Part shown: positions 59,332 through 64,000 of the stretch, in pieces
Numbering within the stretch: position 1 is the stretch's first letter
Layout of the letters: the number at the start of each line of letters is the position of its first letter
NCBI GenBank assembly: GCA_910587095.1
Contig: CAJUMJ010000052.1
Location: forward strand, 127,744 to 191,743
Length of the DNA stretch: 64,000 nucleotides
Direction: 5' to 3'
Source: an uncultured Lachnospiraceae bacterium
GTDB lineage: Bacteria > Bacillota > Clostridia > Lachnospirales > Lachnospiraceae
Position numbers and translations under genes: made by a program
Notes under the pieces: generated by a model
Database searches by the model: none
What the model was told of the DNA's origin: nothing
Seen by the model: the letters and a program-made list of their open reading frames with translations, nothing else

Positions 59332-59858
59332 ACAAACTCTCCCTTTCTTTTTTTTGAATATAAAACTTTTTTCAAAATTTTCGCAGTCGGACGTCCGGCA
59401 CGGTTGCTTTCAATCCGGTCACTATCCCCAATGACCGCCGCCGCGTGAAAGTCCATCCAGCCGTGAAGCGAAAACCGAAAACTTTTGTAAATGTGACACT
59501 TCTTCAGAGCCTTTACGGCTTCCTCATCACAGGTGTCACAGACAACGATGGGCGTAATATAGGAATACATATGACCCGGGCCGATATGAAGAAGCTTCAT
59601 CCCCTCCTCGTAGGCCATAGTTTTACATTGCTCAAATGCTTCCGGGGAAAGATGTGGTATATCAAAGAGAAAGATAAACTCCTCGCTGTCCGCAGACCAG
59701 AGAGATACCTTTCTGGAAACCATATATTTCTCCGCGTGCTCATAATACTCGCACAGCGCCCGGAGAGGTATTTGCTTTGTTCCATAATCCGTTATATTGT
59801 AGTAGGCTTCATAGCTCTTTAACAAAAGTTCTATGATATTCTTTCTCGTTTGTCTCAT
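59328..59858 (-). CDS. Unknown protein translationally coupled to CstA
   Basis: The 176-residue soluble protein starts 'MRQTRKNIIELLLKSYEAYYNI' (quoted in part) and has the blocks 'SADSEEFIFLFDIPHLSPEAF', 'YSYITPIVVCDTCDEEAVKALKKCHIYKSFRF' (quoted in part) and a basic tail. A CxxC pair ('CDTC') is present. There is no membrane helix. I recognise no family with certainty. The 4-base overlap with cstA and the promoter at 59894-59922 make it the first gene of a two-gene operon, so a role with the transporter is likely. Confidence 0.8.
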   Translation of the reverse strand: MRQTRKNIIELLLKSYEAYYNITDYGTKQIPLRALCEYYEHAEKYMVSRKVSLWSADSEEFIFLFDIPHLSPEAFEQCKTMAYEEGMKLLHIGPGHMYSYITPIVVCDTCDEEAVKALKKCHIYKSFRFSLHGWMDFHAAAVIGDSDRIESNRAGRPTAKILKKVLYSKKRKGEFV

Positions 59859-59893
59859 AATCCCTCATAATTTAACAAAAAACCATATTCCCA

Positions 59894-59922
59894 ATGATAA
59901 CACCATATACGTATAATTTCAA
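59894..59922 (-). promoter_or_regulatory. Promoter of the unknown gene and cstA
   Basis: On the minus strand, TTGAAA (59922-59917) and TATCAT (59899-59894) have a 17-base spacer. Confidence 0.5.
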
Positions 59923-59944
59923 GATATTTTAACAGTTTTTTCAT

Positions 59945-59977
59945 GGATATTTTATAATTATGCATTATAAAATATCC
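59945..59977. repeat. A+T-rich 14-bp perfect inverted repeat at the end of rluD
   Basis: GGATATTTTATAAT (59945-59958) pairs with ATTATAAAATATCC (59964-59977) and covers the last codons of rluD. No T-run follows on the minus strand, so termination is doubtful. Confidence 0.6.
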
Positions 59978-60870
59978 AGCAAATGTATAAAATAGGCGGG
60001 AATTGGCGCTTTTACCTCGACAAACTGCTGTGTGCCCGGATGTATAAATCCAAGCTCATATGCATGAAGTGTCTGCCCCTGAAGGCGGAAAGCGGTTTTG
60101 CGGCTGCCGTACACCTCGTCTCCCAAAAGGGGATGACCGATGGAAGTCATATGTACCCGGATCTGATGGGTACGTCCTGTTTCCAGCCGGCATTCTATAT
60201 AAGTATATGCCCCGAAACGTGAAAGTACCTTATAATGTGTGACGGCTTCTTTCCCGTTTTTCTCGTTGACAGCCATACGCTTTCTCTCCCTCTCGTCTCT
60301 GCCGATTGGGGCGTCGATCGTACCCTCATCCTCCTTTAACACGCCGTGCACGATAGCCCGGTAGCTTCTGCTTAGAGAATGCTCCTTAAGCTGTGCCGCG
60401 ATGGATCTGTGGGCAAGATCGTTTTTGCAGACAATGAGAGAGCCGGTTGTGTCCCGGTCAATCCGATGGACAATACCCGGCCTGAGCACCCCGTTTATAC
60501 CGGACAATTGTCCCTTACAGTGATAAAGCACAGCATTGACAAGCGTACCGTGTAAATGTCCCGGTGCCGGATGCACCACCATCCCTTTCGGCTTATCCAC
60601 CACAAGAATATCCGCGTCCTCATATAGAACGGACAGGGGGATGTCCTCTGCCTCTATTACAGGCTCCACGGCCTCCGGAATCCGAAAAGCCACTTCGTCG
60701 TCAACCCGCAGCCGATAATTCGCCTTACATGGTTTTCCGTTTACGAGGGCAAGCCCTTCCCCTATGCATTTCTGAATATAAGAGCGTGAGAGCTCCGGGA
60801 GCGCTGTGCTCAACCATTTGTCAAGCCGCTCCTCCTCTCCCACGCCGATCTGAAAGCTGAATATTTCCAT
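59965..60870 (-). CDS. RluD-type pseudouridine synthase
   Basis: The 301-residue protein has the S4 domain ('EERLDKWLSTALPELSRSYIQ', quoted in part), the catalytic 'RPGIVHRIDRDTTGSLIV' Asp and 'LETGRTHQIRVHMTSIGHPLLGDEVYG' (quoted in part). It modifies rRNA, most likely in helix 69 of 23S as RluD does. Start 60870 has GGAT-type sites only, but the upstream frame to 60972 overlaps lspA and is unlike the family. The lspA-rluD order is standard. Confidence 0.92.
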   Translation of the reverse strand: MEIFSFQIGVGEEERLDKWLSTALPELSRSYIQKCIGEGLALVNGKPCKANYRLRVDDEVAFRIPEAVEPVIEAEDIPLSVLYEDADILVVDKPKGMVVHPAPGHLHGTLVNAVLYHCKGQLSGINGVLRPGIVHRIDRDTTGSLIVCKNDLAHRSIAAQLKEHSLSRSYRAIVHGVLKEDEGTIDAPIGRDERERKRMAVNEKNGKEAVTHYKVLSRFGAYTYIECRLETGRTHQIRVHMTSIGHPLLGDEVYGSRKTAFRLQGQTLHAYELGFIHPGTQQFVEVKAPIPAYFIHLLDIL

Positions 60871-60904
60871 TTTATCCGTTATCCTTCGACAGAGACCTCT
60901 TCCT

Positions 60905-61432
60905 CTATTGATATTTTCGATATTTTTTCTGTTTAAAGCTGATAAAATACAAATCCGTTTCCTTGTAGACAAACAAAAGCATAATAATCAATGCAAGCGC
61001 AGAGAATGTGGCGTAGATATCCGCCACATTGAAGATCGGAAAATTGATCCGCACAAAATAAATGAAATCCACGACATAGTCGTAGCGTACACGGTCAATC
61101 ATATTGCCGATAGAACCTGCCACCATCAGACTGAACAGAAAATGTAGAATCGTATACTTTTTATGATCCGGCAGCTTTACAAGCACATAGCCGGCCGCAC
61201 ACAAAATGACGACGCCTACAAAAATGAAAAAAAACTTCTGGTTTGGCAGCATGCCGAAAGCCGCCCCCTGATTTTCCAGATAATTTAACTCTAAAATTCC
61301 GTTTATCAGGTTATAGGCGGGCTTATCTTTCAGATAGACAACCGCCCACCTCTTAGTATATTGGTCAAAGGCAATCAGTCCGACGATTACCAGAAAATCC
61401 AGGAACAGAAAAATTTTCTTTTTTATGCTCAT
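60905..61432 (-). CDS. lspA: Signal peptidase II (second copy, canonical context)
   Basis: The 175-residue protein has the same signatures as the copy at 39726: 'YLENQGAAFGM', 'GNMIDRV' and 'FNVADIYATF' with both catalytic aspartates. It sits directly before rluD, the usual arrangement. It is coupled to aroB by an ATGA overlap. The two copies differ in loop and tail residues, so they are diverged paralogues, not a recent duplication. Confidence 0.94.
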   Translation of the reverse strand: MSIKKKIFLFLDFLVIVGLIAFDQYTKRWAVVYLKDKPAYNLINGILELNYLENQGAAFGMLPNQKFFFIFVGVVILCAAGYVLVKLPDHKKYTILHFLFSLMVAGSIGNMIDRVRYDYVVDFIYFVRINFPIFNVADIYATFSALALIIMLLFVYKETDLYFISFKQKKYRKYQ

Positions 61433-62538
61433 TCCCGCATATCCTCATCACTGAAATAGATTTCTCTGACAGCTTCCAAAATTTCTTCGTCGGTGACGGT
61501 TCTGTCAACAAAAGCCTTGCCGACTTTTTTTAACAGAACAAATTTAATCTGTCCGGCATCCATCTTTTTATCGGACTTTGTCAGGGCGAGGATCTTTTCC
61601 GGACTGATATCTTCGATACTGATCGGCAGGTTAAAGGGGACAAACATGTCCCGCACCTCATAATATTCGTCCATGGAAAGGCACTCGTGCTTCCAGGAAA
61701 TATAAGCCGCCGCCACCATGCCAAGGGCAATGCATTCCCCGTGCAGCATCTCGAAATTTTTCGCTTTCTCGATGGCATGGCCGAGAGTATGTCCGAAATT
61801 CAAAAGCGCCCGATCCCCTTTCTCCGTGGGATCTTTCTCCACCACGAGCTTTTTGACGCTACAGCTTCTCATTACCATCTCCTCGCAGACATCCATGTCC
61901 CGCTCGTGAATTTCATACATGTTGTCCAGCAGCCACTCATAAAAGGAGGCGTCCCTGATCAGACCGTGTTTCATCACCTCCGCAAAGCCAGCGTAAAATT
62001 GCCTGTCGTCAAGCTCCTTCAACGTCCCGATGTTCATATAGACAAGCTTCGGCATATAAAAAGCGCCAACCATATTTTTGTAGCCGTCGAAATCTACCCC
62101 TGTCTTGCCTCCGATACTGCTGTCGGACTGGGCGATCAAAGTGGTAGGGATCTGTATAAAATCAATCCCGCGCAGATAAGTGGCGGCCGCATAGCCGGTA
62201 ATATCCCCCACAACACCTCCGCCGAGAGCGACAAGAAGGTCTTTTCTGTCAAATTTTTCCTCGATCAGGCGCTTATAAATCTCTTTCACCGTATCGAGTG
62301 TCTTATTGGCCTCACCGGCGGGAAAGACGTGCAAAATCACTTTTTTGCATACCCCGGACAGTTCCTTTGTCACGGCCTCACCGAAAAGTTTCTCTGTATT
62401 GCTGTCACAGATCACGGCTACCCGTCTATCACTGATCTGAAAGGCGGACAGCTCATCTGCAAGCAAAGAAAAGTCTCTTGCGAACACAATGTCATAGCAC
62501 GGCTTCTTATCGTAGTTTATTGTCATCCGATTAGCCAT
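61429..62538 (-). CDS. aroB: 3-dehydroquinate synthase
   Basis: The 369-residue protein has the NAD site 'LVALGGGVVGDITGYAAATYLRG' (quoted in part), 'IDFIQIPTTLIAQSDSSIGGKTGVD' (quoted in part), 'KHGLIRD' and 'LLNFGHTLGHAIE' (zinc ligands). It closes the ring in the second step of the shikimate pathway. GAGGAGG lies 9 bases before the start at 62538. An ATG at 62556 is upstream of that site. Confidence 0.95.
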   Translation of the reverse strand: MANRMTINYDKKPCYDIVFARDFSLLADELSAFQISDRRVAVICDSNTEKLFGEAVTKELSGVCKKVILHVFPAGEANKTLDTVKEIYKRLIEEKFDRKDLLVALGGGVVGDITGYAAATYLRGIDFIQIPTTLIAQSDSSIGGKTGVDFDGYKNMVGAFYMPKLVYMNIGTLKELDDRQFYAGFAEVMKHGLIRDASFYEWLLDNMYEIHERDMDVCEEMVMRSCSVKKLVVEKDPTEKGDRALLNFGHTLGHAIEKAKNFEMLHGECIALGMVAAAYISWKHECLSMDEYYEVRDMFVPFNLPISIEDISPEKILALTKSDKKMDAGQIKFVLLKKVGKAFVDRTVTDEEILEAVREIYFSDEDMRE

Positions 62539-62600
62539 AGTATATTTCCTCCTCATACATCTTTTGCATAAGCAGATTTAAAATGCCTATACGCGAAAAG

Positions 62601-62625
62601 AATCGAGTGCACAGGGCACTCGATT
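62601..62625 (-). terminator. Hairpin after sepF
   Basis: AATCGAGTGC (62601-62610) pairs with GCACTCGATT (62616-62625). On the minus strand it is followed by CTTTT. It separates yggS-sepF from aroB-lspA-rluD. Confidence 0.65.
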
Positions 62626-62631
62626 TCGTTG

Positions 62632-63123
62632 TTAAAACCCATTGTCGATCGGCACGTCAAAGGATCCTGACAGGATGTCCTGAAAATCGCCTGAAATATC
62701 TACGCTGGCCGGTGTGATAATGAAAATATAATGAGATATCTTCTGTAGATTGCCGGAAATCGCGAAGCAGGATCCCGAGGTAAAATCAATAATCCGCTGG
62801 GCAATGTCAACATCCAGCCCCTCCAGGTTTAAGACCACCGTCCTGTTTGCCAGGAGAGTCTCCGTGATCTCTCTGGCATCCTCCACCGAGGTCGGCTTAA
62901 TCACACATACCTCCATACCCGATCCCATTTTCTTCGCCTGCCTTAACGGCGTCACTTTCGGAGCGAGTTTTCTTGTCTTGTCCTCGTCCTGGGTATCCAT
63001 ATCTTTTGCGGCTACCGGCTTTCTTATAGGCTCCGGTTCATCATAGAAATCGTCATCATAGTATCCTTCGTCTTCATCCTCACTCAGTTTCATGGCGCTA
63101 ATAAACTTGTCCATAACACCCAT
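62632..63123 (-). CDS. sepF: Cell division protein SepF
   Basis: The 163-residue protein starts 'MGVMDKFISAMKL', the SepF membrane-binding amphipathic helix. A long acidic linker follows, then the SepF core ('VCVIKPTSVEDAREITETLLANRTVVLNLEG', quoted in part, and 'FTSGSCFAISGNLQKI'). SepF tethers FtsZ to the membrane and aligns its filaments. The start at 63123 is 9 bases after GGAGG. It follows yggS as in other Firmicutes. Confidence 0.95.
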   Translation of the reverse strand: MGVMDKFISAMKLSEDEDEGYYDDDFYDEPEPIRKPVAAKDMDTQDEDKTRKLAPKVTPLRQAKKMGSGMEVCVIKPTSVEDAREITETLLANRTVVLNLEGLDVDIAQRIIDFTSGSCFAISGNLQKISHYIFIITPASVDISGDFQDILSGSFDVPIDNGF

Positions 63124-63179
63124 CTGCAAAATCCTCCATCAGTTTCCGATTTAAGTTTTTTATTTTTAACTTATGTATA

Positions 63180-63884
63180 CTAAATCGTCTTGTATTCTCT
63201 CTCTCCAAATATACCCGTTCCAATTCTGACATAAGTCGATCCCTCTGTTATCGCGACTTCGTAGTCTCCGGTCATACCCATAGAAAGCTCCTCCATAGAA
63301 ACATTATCAATGTTTTTATGTATTATGTCAACATAAATTTGGTTTAATTTTGCAAAAAAGCGTCTGTTTTGTTCCGAATCCTCTACGTAGGGAGCGACCG
63401 TCATCAATCCCTTCAACCGGATATGAGGCATCCCGGCAATTTTTTCCACAAGAGATGTTACTTCCGAGACTGTTGTCCCGAATTTGCTCTCCTCCCCGGC
63501 CACATTTACCTCCGCCAGGATATTGACTGTAACTCCTTTTTTGGCTGCCTCCTTCTCGATTTCCTCCGCCAGTCGCAGGGAATCGACGCTATGAATCAGA
63601 TAAACCTTGTCCACAATATATTTTACCTTATTGCGCTGCAAGTGGCCGATCATATGCCAGCGGATATCCTTTGGCAGGGCCTCGTACTTATCCACAAGCT
63701 CCTGCACCTTGTTTTCCCCAAAATCCCGGCAGCCACAGGAGTACGCCTCCTGCAAAGCCGTAAGCGGCTTCGTTTTGCTCACAGCAATCAGCTTTACATC
63801 CGCCCGCTTTCTGCCGCAGGACAGGCAGGCATTCTCTATGCGCTCCTCTACACTATCTAAATTTTCTCTTATCCCGTAATCCAT
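63180..63884 (-). CDS. yggS: YggS/PROSC-family PLP-binding protein
   Basis: The 234-residue protein has the PLP lysine in 'LIAVSKTKP', 'DFGENKVQEL', 'WHMIGHLQRNKVKYI' and 'LSMGMTGDYEVAITEGSTYVRIG' (quoted in part). It keeps pyridoxal-phosphate levels balanced and has no known enzyme activity. AAAGGA abuts an ATG at 63896, so the start is put at 63884, 12 bases after it; both remain possible. It heads the yggS-sepF unit. Confidence 0.93.
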   Translation of the reverse strand: MDYGIRENLDSVEERIENACLSCGRKRADVKLIAVSKTKPLTALQEAYSCGCRDFGENKVQELVDKYEALPKDIRWHMIGHLQRNKVKYIVDKVYLIHSVDSLRLAEEIEKEAAKKGVTVNILAEVNVAGEESKFGTTVSEVTSLVEKIAGMPHIRLKGLMTVAPYVEDSEQNRRFFAKLNQIYVDIIHKNIDNVSMEELSMGMTGDYEVAITEGSTYVRIGTGIFGEREYKTI

Positions 63885-63896
63885 ATTTATATCCAT

Positions 63897-64000
63897 TCCT
63901 TTCGCTTCGCTCAGGCACAAAACGTAATGAAAATGGTTTCCCTGAGCCTATTTTTTCTTTATAATTCTTCTTGTAGGGAACTCGGTATACTACAAATCAC
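63897..64000. other. Upstream region of yggS at the window edge
   Basis: The last 100 or so bases hold no coding frame that I can support. GCTCAGG (about 63911) can pair with CCTGAGC (about 63942) in the yggS leader. Confidence 0.4.

Noticed and set aside
61687..62571. A 294-codon plus-strand frame
   Set aside because: It is antisense to aroB, which is complete and recognisable.
1..64000. CRISPR arrays, tRNA, rRNA and insertion sequences
   Set aside because: I saw no evenly spaced repeats, no cloverleaf or rRNA-like stretches and no transposase genes. A weak tRNA-like region could have been missed by eye.

Overview
The window is a stretch of Firmicutes chromosome, most likely from a spore-former of the family Lachnospiraceae (Clostridia). 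The grounds are the gene set and order: short-form HisG with HisZ, RecU, SepF, a YlbJ-like membrane protein, LexA divergent to a small LysM membrane protein, a GlgC/GlgD pair, the TIGR03960-TIGR03936-RNase E/G row, and rplU-prp-rpmA-obgE with a Prp-processed L27. Base composition is moderate and Shine-Dalgarno sites are strong. I see no tRNA, rRNA, insertion sequence, prophage or CRISPR array. Family assignments come from reading the protein sequences; no database search was run.

Layout. 1-3.1 kb: end of a surface-type protein, a HEPN/MNT toxin-antitoxin-like pair lying between two copies of a promoter-bearing repeat, then ilvN-ilvC. 3.4-6.5 kb: two-component system. 6.7-8.6 kb: leuC-leuD. 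8.7-11.5 kb: an unknown protein, a diguanylate cyclase and a possible PD-(D/E)XK/winged-helix protein. 11.6-15.8 kb: a topoisomerase IV-like pair. 15.9-20.1 kb: rsmD, coaD, a coiled-coil protein, a cell-wall amidase and a YlbJ-like protein. 20.3-28.6 kb: HAD phosphatase, YgiQ radical SAM, glgC-glgD (minus strand), SDR enzyme, small membrane protein, pseudouridine synthase, recU. 28.7-34.6 kb: his operon (hisZ, hisG, a SIMPL protein, hisD, hisB, a three-domain HisIE).

34.7-48.2 kb: the conserved radical SAM/RNase/ribosomal block, interrupted by a NUDIX gene, lspA, a hybrid sensor kinase and a receiver protein, then obgE, yhbY, nadD, yqeK and rsfS. 48.3-54.7 kb: regulators (DUF378, AraC-type, LexA, WYL, GyrI-like), an SOS-type LysM gene, a XerS-like recombinase and a TtcA-like enzyme. 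54.7-59.9 kb: a hairpin island, an AI-2E-type transporter, a cytidylate-kinase-like protein, and a CstA transporter coupled to an unknown protein. 60-63.9 kb (minus strand): yggS, sepF, aroB, a second lspA, rluD.

How it fits together. Amino-acid synthesis is prominent: ilvN/ilvC and leuC/leuD for branched-chain amino acids, the his genes for histidine, aroB for aromatics. Translation and ribosome assembly genes fill the centre. The less explained parts are the toxin-antitoxin pair in its promoter repeat, clustered hairpin islands (one running into a kinase C-terminus), a perfect palindrome at a predicted transcription start, a structured leader with a small open reading frame in front of the SOS LysM gene, a dead HisF-like domain on HisIE, and several uncharacterised genes tied to known operons.
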